Shown here piece after piece: positions 55,901 to 64,000 of a stretch of 64,000 bases of DNA. The DNA comes from Rheum nobile. Taxonomy: Eukaryota > Streptophyta > Magnoliopsida > Caryophyllales > Polygonaceae. The DNA lies in contig WOAB01000211.1 in NCBI GenBank assembly GCA_027886185.1, positions 3,324,001-3,388,000 on the forward strand, read 5' to 3'. The notes below the pieces were generated by a model, which saw nothing but the letters and a program-made list of their open reading frames with translations, was not told where the DNA came from and ran no database searches. How positions within the stretch are numbered: the stretch's first letter is position 1; every line of letters begins with the position of its first letter. The position numbers were made by a program, and so were the translations under genes.

Positions 55901-57851
55901 AATGGAAGGAATACTCATTGCTCACCCCTTGATGTATGACGCCTCTATCAAACTGCCATGGCCTTCCCAAGAGAAGGTGGCACGCAGTCATAGGCAACAC
56001 GTCACACAAAACCTCATCCTCATAGCCACCAATTGAGAACTTGATTGTGGCTTGCTCCTTAACCTTTAAAGGGGTGTCGGAATTCAACCAACAAAGTGTG
56101 TAGGGTTGTGGGTGAGGAGTAGTGCTTAGGTTGAACCTAGACACTACTTCTTGGTCAATGATATTGCAACATGACCCCCCATCAATTATCATACTACATA
56201 CTTTGCCATTGATAGTGCACCTAGTATGGAAGATGGTCTCCCGTTGGCTAGGCATACTTGATCCCTCCGAGGCTATAAGCACCTTTTTAGCCACAAAACA
56301 GTCCCCATGGGCTGCAACAACATGCATCTCTTCCTCCTCAGCCTCCTCATTCTCAACAACCTCTACTTCATACTCATGCTCATCCTCGGATTCGTACTCT
56401 CCTTGAGTATTAAGTAGAACTTGCCTTTTTGAGGGGCAATCTCGGGAATAATGCCCTCTTCCTAGACACTTGTAACACTTGATGTCCCTTGTTCGGTCCT
56501 CGCCCTCCTTTCGTTGGGGTTGGACTCTACTAGGGAACTCTCGTCTAGGGTGATTAGGATTATCACCCCTAGTCGGTTCCAAGCGTCTAGGTGGAGGTGG
56601 TGCTCCTTTGGGACTTTGCCAAGGGCGTGAGCTATTCCCTTGGGGGCGTCTAGAAGATAATGCTTTATACATACGATTAGTATAATGAAGCACTTCCTCC
56701 ATAGGCGTCCCACGAGGAAAATGTTGCTTACTCACGACCGCTTTGAGTTCATTGTTGAGATGGTTAATGAACTTAGAAATAAGATACCCTTCGGGAACTC
56801 TAAGCCCGGACCTAAAGACCAAGGTCCTTAGTTCCGTATAGAACTCATCCGGGGTTTTATTCCCTTGCTCAAGTTGTTCCAATCTTTCATGAACTCGCTC
56901 GGCATAGTCATCCGGAACAAACCTATCTCTAAGAGCCCGTTTGAGCTCTTGCCATGTAGTCACTTGGGGGTGTCCATGGAACTCTCGTTCCTCTTTGTCC
57001 CCAAGCCACCATTGATAGGCAAATCCCTCAAACTTGATCGTAGCTATAGCTACTCGTTGAGCTTCCGAGTAGTCATAGTACTGGAATATTTGATCGGTCT
57101 TTTGTTCCCAATCAAGATATACCTCAGGCTCACAATTTAAACCAAAGCATTGTACCTCCAATTTTATTCCATGGGGCCGTGGCTGCTCCAAGTTAGCCGG
57201 ATATTGGTTGCCATAGCCGCCGGTGCCGCGTGGTTCGTAGGCCGTATAGCCGCCTTGTCCTTGCCCTTGGGACGCTCCGCCTCGGTTTGGTGCATTCCTT
57301 AGAGGATGCAGCAAGGGTCTTTGAGACCTAGGGACGTCATGGGGCTGCATTCTTGATTGCTCTCCAAGCCTTAATCCGGGATCTGCATGGTTAGTTCTAA
57401 AAGGCATAGTAGACGAAGCAAAAGGCAATGAAAAATTAGAAGAAGCATATTCTTCCCTTGTAGTACTCATGTGATGCGCATGCCCTTGGAAGCCCTCGGT
57501 CATAGCTTGAGTGGGCACAACCGGAGGTGGCAACGGCCAAGTAGTTAGGGGCGCCGAAAGTTGATCTCCCGGTGGCGCAATGCCTAGAAGGGAGGAGGTG
57601 CCGGCACTTGCTTGCGGCAAAGACCCTCCTTGGCCTTGGACGGACGAGGCACCTTGTATGGTCCTCCATTTCTCCTCCATGGTGCGCATGAAGGCAGCTT
57701 GTTCCTCCCTAATGGCGCTCCATTGTTGTCGGGCGCGCTCGTCGGATTCCTCCCTAGAATCTTGAAGGGCTTTGAGAAGCGTCTCCATGGTGAGAGCCGA
57801 GACCTCAGTGGGGTCCTCATTAACCGCTTGCTTGTCTTTGGGATTCACCAT
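52566..57851 (-). CDS. CRM-like Gag-Pol polyprotein, unit A, intact frame
   Basis: A single open frame of 1761 residues from the ATG at 57851 (MVNPKDKQAV). Numbering here is from two codons upstream. Gag core about 235-400 (WWLGDKEEREF, FYTELRTLVFRSGL), zinc knuckle C461-X2-C-X4-H-X4-C474, acidic stretch 487-510, protease with DGGSC at 559-563 and LLLGRPW at 628-634, reverse transcriptase with YFDDILVYS at 932-940, RNase H with D1081, E1118 and D1143. At 1186 the usual Asp of DALSR is Asn (ANALSR). Integrase has H1263, H1270, a Cys cluster 1297-1303, and D1332, D1393, E1429 (DX35E). A GPF-type motif lies near 1568, and the end has ITRSRAR. It yields capsid and replication enzymes for cytoplasmic copying and nuclear insertion. 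The last ~138 codons lie in the LTR. Confidence 0.92.
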   Translation of the reverse strand: MVNPKDKQAVNEDPTEVSALTMETLLKALQDSREESDERARQQWSAIREEQAAFMRTMEEKWRTIQGASSVQGQGGSLPQASAGTSSLLGIAPPGDQLSAPLTTWPLPPPVVPTQAMTEGFQGHAHHMSTTREEYASSNFSLPFASSTMPFRTNHADPGLRLGEQSRMQPHDVPRSQRPLLHPLRNAPNRGGASQGQGQGGYTAYEPRGTGGYGNQYPANLEQPRPHGIKLEVQCFGLNCEPEVYLDWEQKTDQIFQYYDYSEAQRVAIATIKFEGFAYQWWLGDKEEREFHGHPQVTTWQELKRALRDRFVPDDYAERVHERLEQLEQGNKTPDEFYTELRTLVFRSGLRVPEGYLISKFINHLNNELKAVVSKQHFPRGTPMEEVLHYTNRMYKALSSRRPQGNSSRPWQSPKGAPPPPRRLEPTRGDNPNHPRREFPSRVQPQRKEGEDRTRDIKCYKCLGRGHYSRDCPSKRQVLLNTQGEYESEDEHEYEVEVVENEEAEEEEMHVVAAHGDCFVAKKVLIASEGSSMPSQRETIFHTRCTINGKVCSMIIDGGSCCNIIDQEVVSRFNLSTTPHPQPYTLCWLNSDTPLKVKEQATIKFSIGGYEDEVLCDVLPMTACHLLLGRPWQFDRGVIHQGVSNEYSFHLRGKRITLHPLAPHEIMADHVAREQRKTQAKEHAKGKKMAIGGKGSASSHMLLAKSKEVVQAFKSGESCLLFIRKDILLNVNDLEGLPRPITRLLLEFDDLFQEEVPKGLPPIRGIEHQIDFIPGATLPNRAAYRANPAETKELQRQVQELLDKGYVKESLSPCAVPVILVPKKDGTWRMCVDCRAINNITIKYRHPIPRLDDMLDELHGASVFSKVDLKSGYHQIRMKEGDEWKTAFKTKQGLYEWLVMPFGLTNAPSTFMRLMNHVLRRFIGKFVVVYFDDILVYSHNLDEHVDHLRQVLEVLRKEKLYANFKKCHFFSDHVVFLGFVVCKEGLRVDEEKVKAIHEWPTPTTMTQVRSFLGLVGFYRRFVRDFSTLAAPLTELTKKGVTFSWGATQEAAFASLKAKLTQAPLLSLPNFDKIFEIECDASGIGLGGVLMQEGKPIAYFSEKLGGAELKYPTYDKELLALVRVLRVWQHYLLPKEFVIHSDHEALKYLKGQSKLNKRHAKWVEFIESFPYVIKHKKGKDNVVANALSRRYTLLTILDAKLLGFTFMKDLYALDSDFCAIVAACKSKGSEGQFYLHDGFLFKGHRLCIPKGSIRAILVQEAHGGGLMGHFGVLKTLHVLREHFFWPKMLRAVEKLCASCTTCMRAKAKMQPHGLYSPLPIPKLPWEDISMDFVLGLPRSKRGRDSIFVVVDRFSKMAHFIACHKTDDASHVANLFFDHVVRLHGVPRSIVSDRDVKFLSYFWKTLWAKLGTKLLFSTTCHPQTDGQTEVVNRTLGVLLRTILRTNLRRWEDSLSFIEFAYNRTVHSATRKTPFEVVYGRNPTTPLELLPYAIKERESQEGADAAARIKKLHEDTRLQLERRTGQYKKHVDKGRKEVIFEPGDLVWLHLRKDRFPLLRNSKLKPRGDGPFQVLERINDNAYKLDLPPNFGVHDVFNVSDLMPYCVQEEDDQEELDSGSNPFQEREDDVTMPHQGQDTKDNLGAAEELSVGTIEDQELDQGTEHMDDTLRAADDQDMHGRAKAKPKGDIGQVKAKAPAAPGTRASKANTQDDEAILGAITRSRARKLLQDLHKGLTCQATLSHAEPGLVLCLHQGVGEPGASGK

Positions 57852-58780
57852 CTCCAACCTTCACAAAACAAACACACGAGAGCCAACAAAAACCCAAAGA
57901 AACTCCAACAAAGATACGTCACAAGTAAGATTGCCAAATTTGCCTAATTTAAATTAGGACTCGGAATCCAACAAGTTCTCGGGTGAGGGTGGCTCCTATA
58001 TGCAAAGACTCACAAAAATCGAAAATAAAGTGCACCACAATCCTTGTCAAAAGCTTAAGTAATTCACAACTCAAACAATTCTTGTAAGTACTTGTTTCCT
58101 ATTACCACTTACTAATGTTAGCTCGAGCAAAAGGAATTACAACTTCACTTACAATCACAAAGATAAGGTACGACTTCTTCTCTTTTTTTTTTTTTTTGAC
58201 TTGTTTTGGCTTTCTCTTTTGTACAATATCAAGCCGAGTTTTTCTAAGAGTATTCTTTCTCTTTTTTTTTTTTTTTGTAAAGGAATGCAGAAAACGAGAA
58301 CTAAGCTTGCAATACAACTCGAGTAACAAAAGCGTACGCACTTCGGATTCGTTCCTCCACAAGAGAGGTTCGGTTTGCAATTTACGTAAACAATTAAACT
58401 CGGATTGTATATGTGCCAAATAAGGAAAGAAAAGACTCAAAAGATCCTATACTAAGTGCACAACTAAATGGGCTTTAAGAGGGTTGAAGGTTACAACTTT
58501 TCAAATTCAACAAGTATTAAATGCAATTAAAGCACACAATAAAGCCAAATTTGAAGGTTTAATTCTTCCACTCTAAACGTCCACTTCCTATAGGATAATC
58601 AGATTTCTAGATCTAACACAGATGCAAGACACACGACACAAACACAAAGAAAATCAAGAACAAAGAAGGAACAAGATTCGGACAACAAACTCACAACTAC
58701 GCATGCAAAGGCACGAAAACAAAGAACTTGTAGGACTTCGGACCTTGAATTTAAAAGAGGAATTTGAGCAAAACTTACGT
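57852..58780 (-). other. 5' leader of CRM-like unit A
   Basis: About 930 bp between the primer-binding site and gag. Non-coding, with two T runs on the plus strand (near 58185 and 58265). No feature beyond low-complexity tracts. Confidence 0.6.
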
Positions 58781-58792
58781 GCTCTGATACCA
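58781..58792 (-). other. Primer-binding site of CRM-like unit A
   Basis: Minus-strand TGGTATCAGAGC, the initiator-Met primer-binding site, starts two bases inside the LTR end at 58795. Confidence 0.88.
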
Positions 58793-58794
58793 AA

Positions 58795-59798
58795 TGTTAG
58801 ATTCAAAGGATCGTGCAGCCACGGTGCAAGTCTTGCTCGTCGTCGGAGTTGGAATCGCCAATTAGGGTTTCTCGGTGGACGGCGGCGGGACGGAGGCTCG
58901 GGGGTGATTTGTAGGCGGAGTTGTGGTGGATAGTTGGCACTCAATGTCTTCTTATAGAGGGAAGAAGAATTGGTTGCAGAAGTGAAAGGGAAGAGGAAGT
59001 GTGAGAGATGAACTCACTCGGCACACTTGGAATTTGACGCAAGGAAGAGATAGGTGAAAGAGAGAGAGAGATTTGCTCAAGCAATTTTTATAATTCTTAC
59101 GTGCCCTTTTCAGATCTCAAAGAGACCTTATATAGGCTTACAAATATGGCAAGAATGCCTAAGGAAACGTCAAAATGTCCAGCACAAAATTAAACCCTAG
59201 TCTTAATACCGAAAATATCCAAAAAAGGTAAGTCATTAACTTCAAAGGTAAATGTCTTCAAGCACTTCCAATATTATCTCGGCCAAGGCTTGGGCCCATG
59301 ATAGTGGGGTACTTGGGCCAGCCCATGATGGTGGGAGTGCCGAGCAAAGTGGTCCAAGTGGCTCGGCGCCCCCCTTTGAATGTTCACTTGCCGCTAGCGC
59401 CGGGCTCGCCGACGCCTTGATGAAGGCAAAGAACCAAGCCTGGCTCGGCATGGCTTAGGGTAGCTTGGCAGGTCAAGCCCTTGTGGAGGTCTTGGAGAAG
59501 CTTCCTAGCCCTAGACCTCGTGATGGCGCCAAGAATTGCCTCGTCATCTTGAGTGTTGGCCTTGGAGGCTCTTGTGCCCGGCGCGGCCGGCGCCTTGGCC
59601 TTGACTTGGCCAATGTCTCCCTTTGACTTGGCTTTGGCTCTCCCATGCATGTCTTGGTCATCTGCAGCTCTAAGTGTGTCATCCATATGCTCCGTGCCTT
59701 GATCCAGCTCTTGGTCCTCAATAGTGCCCACGGAGAGCTCCTCTGCGGCGCCTAGGTTGTCTTTGGTGTCTTGACCTTGATGTGGCATGGTCACATCA
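58795..59798 (-). repeat. Shared LTR: 5' LTR of unit A and 3' LTR of unit B
   Basis: 1004 bp, offset 6818 from the first LTR. On its left is the primer-binding site of unit A; on its right the polypurine tract (59799-59811) and coding end of unit B. One LTR thus serves both units. Confidence 0.9.
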
Positions 59799-62700
59799 TC
59801 CTCCCTCTCTTGAAAGGGATTCGACCCCGAATCTAGCTCTTCTTGGTCGTCTTCCTCCTGCACACAATAAGGCATCAAATCAGAGACATTGAAAACATCA
59901 TGTACACCAAAGTTAGGAGGGAGGTCAAGCTTGTAGGCGTTGTCATTGATCCTCTCAAGCACTTGAAAGGGTCCATCGCCTCTTGGCTTGAGTTTGGAGT
60001 TGCGGAGCAATGGGAAGCGATCCTTCCTTAGGTGCAACCATACTAGGTCACCCGGTTCAAAAATCACTTCCTTTCGCCCCTTGTCCACATGCTTCTTGTA
60101 TTGGCCGGTCCTCCTCTCAAGTTGCAACCGTGTGTCTTCATGCAACTTCTTGATCCTTGCAGCTGCATCCGCACCTTCTTGGCTTTCTCGCTCCTTGATA
60201 GCATAGGGTAGGAGCTCTAGTGGTGTGGTGGGATTGCGCCCATAGACCACTTCAAAGGGTGTCTTCCTTGTTGCCGAATGGACCGTCCTATTGTAGGCAA
60301 ACTCAATGAAGGACAAGCTATCCTCCCACCTGCGCAAGTTAGTCCTCAAGATAGTTCTAAGCAAGACACCAAGAGTACGGTTGACCACCTCGGTTTGGCC
60401 ATCCGTTTGAGGGTGGCAAGTAGTAGAGAAAAGAAGCTTAGTTCCAAGCTTAGCCCAAAGAGTTTTCCAAAAGTAGCTTAGGAACTTAACATCTCGGTCC
60501 GACACAATGGACCTAGGAACTCCATGCAATCTCACAACATGATCAAAGAAAAGGTTAGCAACATGAGATGCATCATCGGTCTTATGGCATGCAATGAAAT
60601 GTGCCATTTTGGAGAACCTATCTACTACTACAAAGATGGAGTCTCTCCCTCTCTTAGACCGTGGCAATCCCAAAACAAAGTCCATGGAAATGTCTTCCCA
60701 AGGTAGTTTAGGGATTGGTAATGGAGAGTAGAGACCATGGGGTTGCATTTTGGCCTTAGCACGCATACAAGTAGTACAAGAAGCGCAAAGCTTCTCAACC
60801 GCTCTTAGCATCTTAGGCCAAAAGAAATGTTCTCTAAGCACATGTAAGGTCTTAAGGACACCAAAGTGCCCCATCAACCCACCCCCATGTGCTTCTTGCA
60901 CAAGTATAGCTCGAATGGAGCCCTTAGGGATGCACAACCTATGACCTTTGAACAAAAATCCATCATGCAAGTAAAATTGCCCCTCACTTCCCTTAGACTT
61001 ACATGCGGCTACTATAGCACAAAAATCAGAATCAAGAGCATATAAGTCTTTCATGAAAGTGAAACCAAGCAACTTTGCATCCAATATGGTCAATAGAGTG
61101 TACCTCCTTGATAGGGCATTCGCCACCACATTGTCCTTTCCCTTTTTGTGTTTTATCACATAGGGGAAAGACTCAATGAACTCCACCCACTTGGCATGCC
61201 TCTTGTTGAGCTTGCTTTGGCCCTTCAAGTATTTCAATGCCTCATGGTCGGAGTGTATGACAAATTCTTTAGGCAATAAGTAGTGTTGCCAAACTCTTAG
61301 CACACGTACTAAAGCGAGAAGTTCTTTGTCATAGGTGGGGTATTTGAGCTCGGCACCCCCAAGTTTCTCACTAAAATAGGCAATGGGTTTGCCCTCTTGC
61401 ATGAGGACACCTCCAAGGCCTATTCCCGAAGCATCACACTCTATCTCAAAGATTTTGTCAAAGTTAGGCAATGATAGAAGTGGTGCTTGGGTGAGCTTGG
61501 CTTTGAGGCTAGCAAAGGCCGCCTCTTGTGTGGCGCCCCATGAGAACGTCACACCTTTCTTGGTGAGCTCCGTGAGGGGCGCAGCCAATGTGCTAAAGTC
61601 CCTCACAAAGCGGCGGTAAAAGCCAACCAAGCCTAAGAAGCTTCGAACTTGAGTCATAGTAGTAGGTGTTGGCCATTCATGAATAGCTTTCACCTTCTCC
61701 TCGTCAACTCTCAAGCCCTCCTTACATACCACAAATCCAAGAAATACCACATGATCCGAGAAAAAGTGGCACTTCTTGAAGTTGGCATATAGCTTCTCCT
61801 TCCTAAGGACCTCAAGAACTTGCCTAAGGTGATCCACGTGCTCATCAAGATTATGGCTATATACTAAGATGTCATCAAAGTACACAACCACAAACTTGCC
61901 AATGAAGCGCCTTAGAACATGGTTCATGAGCCTCATGAATGTGCTAGGAGCGTTGGTGAGTCCAAAAGGCATCACCAACCACTCATATAATCCTTGCTTG
62001 GTCTTAAAAGCGGTTTTCCATTCATCGCCTTCTTTCATGCGAATTTGGTGATAACCACTCTTAAGATCAACCTTGGAAAACACACTCGCTCCATGCAACT
62101 CGTCAAGCATGTCGTCCAATCTTGGTATGGGATGGCGGTACTTAATGGTTATGTTATTGATCGCTCGACAATCAACACACATCCGCCAAGTACCGTCCTT
62201 CTTTGGTACCAAGATGACCGGAACTGCACAAGGGCTAAGGCTCTCCTTCACATAGCCCTTGTCAAGCAATTCTTGGACTTGACGTTGCAACTCTTTTGTT
62301 TCCGCGGGATTAGCGCGGTACGCAGCCCTATTAGGTAGTGTTGCCCCCGGTATGAAGTCAATTTGATGTTCAATACCTCTTATCGGAGGCAACCCCTTTG
62401 GCACTTCCTCTTGAAAGAGATCATCGAACTCTAATAAAAGGCGAGTGATGGGCCGCGGTAGTCCCTCAAGATCATTCACGTTGAGGAGTATGTCCTTACG
62501 AATGAACAAAAGACATGACTCCCCACTCTTGAATGCTTGAACGACTTCCTTAGACTTAGCTAAGAGCATATGACTAGAGGCACTTCCCTTGCCCCCAATC
62601 GCCATTTTCTTACCTTTGGCATGCTCCTTAGCTTGGGTCTTGCGTTGCTCCCTAGCCACATGGTCAGCCATGATTTCATGAGGAGCTAAGGGATGGAGAG

Positions 62701-64000
62701 TAATCCTTTTCCCACGTAAATGGAAGGAATACTCATTGCTCACCCCTTGATGTATGACGCCTCTATCAAACTGCCATGGCCTTCCCAAGAGAAGGTGGCA
62801 CGCAGTCATAGGCAACACGTCACACAAAACCTCATCCTCATAGCCACCAATTGAGAACTTGATTGTGGCTTGCTCCTTAACCTTTAAAGGGGTGTCGGAA
62901 TTCAACCAACAAAGTGTGTAGGGTTGTGGGTGAGGAGTAGTGCTTAGGTTGAACCTAGACACTACTTCTTGGTCAATGATATTGCAACATGACCCCCCAT
63001 CAATTATCATACTACATACTTTGCCATTGATAGTGCACCTAGTATGGAAGATGGTCTCCCGTTGGCTAGGCATACTTGATCCCTCCGAGGCTATAAGCAC
63101 CTTTTTAGCCACAAAACAGTCCCCATGGGCTGCAACAACATGCATCTCTTCCTCCTCAGCCTCCTCATTCTCAACAACCTCTACTTCATACTCATGCTCA
63201 TCCTCGGATTCGTACTCTCCTTGAGTATTAAGTAGAACTTGCCTTTTTGAGGGGCAATCTCGGGAATAATGCCCTCTTCCTAGACACTTGTAACACTTGA
63301 TGTCCCTTGTTCGGTCCTCGCCCTCCTTTCGTTGGGGTTGGACTCTACTAGGGAACTCTCGTCTAGGGTGATTAGGATTATCACCCCTAGTCGGTTCCAA
63401 GCGTCTAGGTGGAGGTGGTGCTCCTTTGGGACTTTGCCAAGGGCGTGAGCTATTCCCTTGGGGGCGTCTAGAAGATAATGCTTTATACATACGATTAGTA
63501 TAATGAAGCACTTCCTCCATAGGCGTCCCACGAGGAAAATGTTGCTTACTCACGACCGCTTTGAGTTCATTGTTGAGATGGTTAATGAACTTAGAAATAA
63601 GATACCCTTCGGGAACTCTAAGCCCGGACCTAAAGACCAAGGTCCTTAGTTCCGTATAGAACTCATCCGGGGTTTTATTCCCTTGCTCAAGTTGTTCCAA
63701 TCTTTCATGAACTCGCTCGGCATAGTCATCCGGAACAAACCTATCTCTAAGAGCCCGTTTGAGCTCTTGCCATGTAGTCACTTGGGGGTGTCCATGGAAC
63801 TCTCGTTCCTCTTTGTCCCCAAGCCACCATTGATAGGCAAATCCCTCAAACTTGATCGTAGCTATAGCTACTCGTTGAGCTTCCGAGTAGTCATAGTACT
63901 GGAATATTTGATCGGTCTTTTGTTCCCAATCAAGATATACCTCAGGCTCACAATTTAAACCAAAGCATTGTACCTCCAATTTTATTCCATGGGGCCGTGG
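59384..64000 (-). CDS. CRM-like Gag-Pol polyprotein, unit B, cut by window edge
   Basis: Same protein as unit A from the Gag core onward, open to the window edge (the first residues in view are PRPHGIKLEV). The frame has no stop. It shows one noticed residue change in the tail (AKSKGD in place of AKPKGD) and shares the Asn at the fourth RNase H position. The N-terminal ~225 residues lie beyond 64000. Confidence 0.92.
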   Translation of the reverse strand, partial: PRPHGIKLEVQCFGLNCEPEVYLDWEQKTDQIFQYYDYSEAQRVAIATIKFEGFAYQWWLGDKEEREFHGHPQVTTWQELKRALRDRFVPDDYAERVHERLEQLEQGNKTPDEFYTELRTLVFRSGLRVPEGYLISKFINHLNNELKAVVSKQHFPRGTPMEEVLHYTNRMYKALSSRRPQGNSSRPWQSPKGAPPPPRRLEPTRGDNPNHPRREFPSRVQPQRKEGEDRTRDIKCYKCLGRGHYSRDCPSKRQVLLNTQGEYESEDEHEYEVEVVENEEAEEEEMHVVAAHGDCFVAKKVLIASEGSSMPSQRETIFHTRCTINGKVCSMIIDGGSCCNIIDQEVVSRFNLSTTPHPQPYTLCWLNSDTPLKVKEQATIKFSIGGYEDEVLCDVLPMTACHLLLGRPWQFDRGVIHQGVSNEYSFHLRGKRITLHPLAPHEIMADHVAREQRKTQAKEHAKGKKMAIGGKGSASSHMLLAKSKEVVQAFKSGESCLLFIRKDILLNVNDLEGLPRPITRLLLEFDDLFQEEVPKGLPPIRGIEHQIDFIPGATLPNRAAYRANPAETKELQRQVQELLDKGYVKESLSPCAVPVILVPKKDGTWRMCVDCRAINNITIKYRHPIPRLDDMLDELHGASVFSKVDLKSGYHQIRMKEGDEWKTAFKTKQGLYEWLVMPFGLTNAPSTFMRLMNHVLRRFIGKFVVVYFDDILVYSHNLDEHVDHLRQVLEVLRKEKLYANFKKCHFFSDHVVFLGFVVCKEGLRVDEEKVKAIHEWPTPTTMTQVRSFLGLVGFYRRFVRDFSTLAAPLTELTKKGVTFSWGATQEAAFASLKAKLTQAPLLSLPNFDKIFEIECDASGIGLGGVLMQEGKPIAYFSEKLGGAELKYPTYDKELLALVRVLRVWQHYLLPKEFVIHSDHEALKYLKGQSKLNKRHAKWVEFIESFPYVIKHKKGKDNVVANALSRRYTLLTILDAKLLGFTFMKDLYALDSDFCAIVAACKSKGSEGQFYLHDGFLFKGHRLCIPKGSIRAILVQEAHGGGLMGHFGVLKTLHVLREHFFWPKMLRAVEKLCASCTTCMRAKAKMQPHGLYSPLPIPKLPWEDISMDFVLGLPRSKRGRDSIFVVVDRFSKMAHFIACHKTDDASHVANLFFDHVVRLHGVPRSIVSDRDVKFLSYFWKTLWAKLGTKLLFSTTCHPQTDGQTEVVNRTLGVLLRTILRTNLRRWEDSLSFIEFAYNRTVHSATRKTPFEVVYGRNPTTPLELLPYAIKERESQEGADAAARIKKLHEDTRLQLERRTGQYKKHVDKGRKEVIFEPGDLVWLHLRKDRFPLLRNSKLKPRGDGPFQVLERINDNAYKLDLPPNFGVHDVFNVSDLMPYCVQEEDDQEELDSGSNPFQEREDDVTMPHQGQDTKDNLGAAEELSVGTIEDQELDQGTEHMDDTLRAADDQDMHGRAKAKSKGDIGQVKAKAPAAPGTRASKANTQDDEAILGAITRSRARKLLQDLHKGLTCQATLSHAEPGLVLCLHQGVGEPGASGK

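Larger units (their letters stand above)
51977..64000 (-). mobile_element. CRM-like Ty3 retrotransposon, tandem units sharing an LTR
   Basis: Minus strand. LTR (51977-52980), internal (52981-58794), LTR (58795-59798), internal (59799-64000 and beyond). The unit is 6818 bp. The two visible LTRs differ at two noticed sites (52235/59053 and 52808/59626) and the internal parts at very few. Domain order, the DGGSC protease motif, the FEIECDASGIG and SRAR features and the reading frame running into the LTR resemble the CRM lineage. No chromodomain is visible. The left flank GGATG (51972-51976) is the predicted target duplication. Confidence 0.88.

Noticed and set aside
53025..57947. Many plus-strand open frames of 60-110 codons over the CRM-like coding region
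   Set aside because: They are shadows of the long minus-strand polyprotein, repeat at the same offset in unit B and show no protein motif.

Overview
This window is nuclear DNA of a flowering plant. It consists of nested LTR retrotransposons. I found no host gene, tRNA or rRNA gene, CRISPR array or bacterial feature. The evidence for a plant is a Cassandra miniature element with 5S-like LTRs, Ty3 elements of four plant lineages (Athila, Tat, Tekay-like, CRM-like), and plant-type primer-binding sites. A CRM-like array inside heavily nested repeats would fit a pericentromeric region, but this is inference.

Left part (1-23328). A Tekay-like LTR end (1-1167) sits in a decayed Tat remnant (1168-3299). 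A small element with inverted ends and internal tandem repeats follows (3841-4830). Three complete insertions come next, each with a perfect 5-bp target duplication: Cassandra (5144-5663, TGCAC), a pol-less Athila element (6196-12128, GTAGC) and a full-length but broken Tat element, Tat-A (12402-22185, AGCCT, minus strand). Unrecognised DNA lies between them.

Middle part (23329-44857). The 3' half of a second Tat element (Tat-B) is cut by Athila-D at 29583. Then come a short Athila LTR piece (F), unrecognised DNA with a possible copia-type LTR, a deleted Athila with a readable gag (E), a scrap of a third Tat copy (37187-37417), a long-LTR Tekay-like gag-only element (37418-44198) and another Athila LTR piece (G).

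Right part (44858-64000). Bases 44858-51976 are a near-identical copy of 18896-26014 (offset 25962). A CRM-like element interrupts this copy. It is arranged LTR-internal-LTR-internal, with one LTR shared by two units 6818 bp apart, and continues past the right edge. Copy 1 of the duplication preserves the empty insertion site.

Gene content is retroelement gag, protease, reverse transcriptase, RNase H and integrase. Only the CRM-like polyprotein is free of stops. Both Tat families also carry an opposite-strand gene, apparently spliced, between integrase and the 3' LTR. The two gag-protease Athila copies (C and D) and the Tekay-like gag-only element would need enzymes from other elements to move. 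The most unusual signal is a GC-rich dyad motif, CCGC(N)4GCGG, that recurs in clusters in the LTRs of both Athila and Tekay-like elements and inside one gag reading frame.
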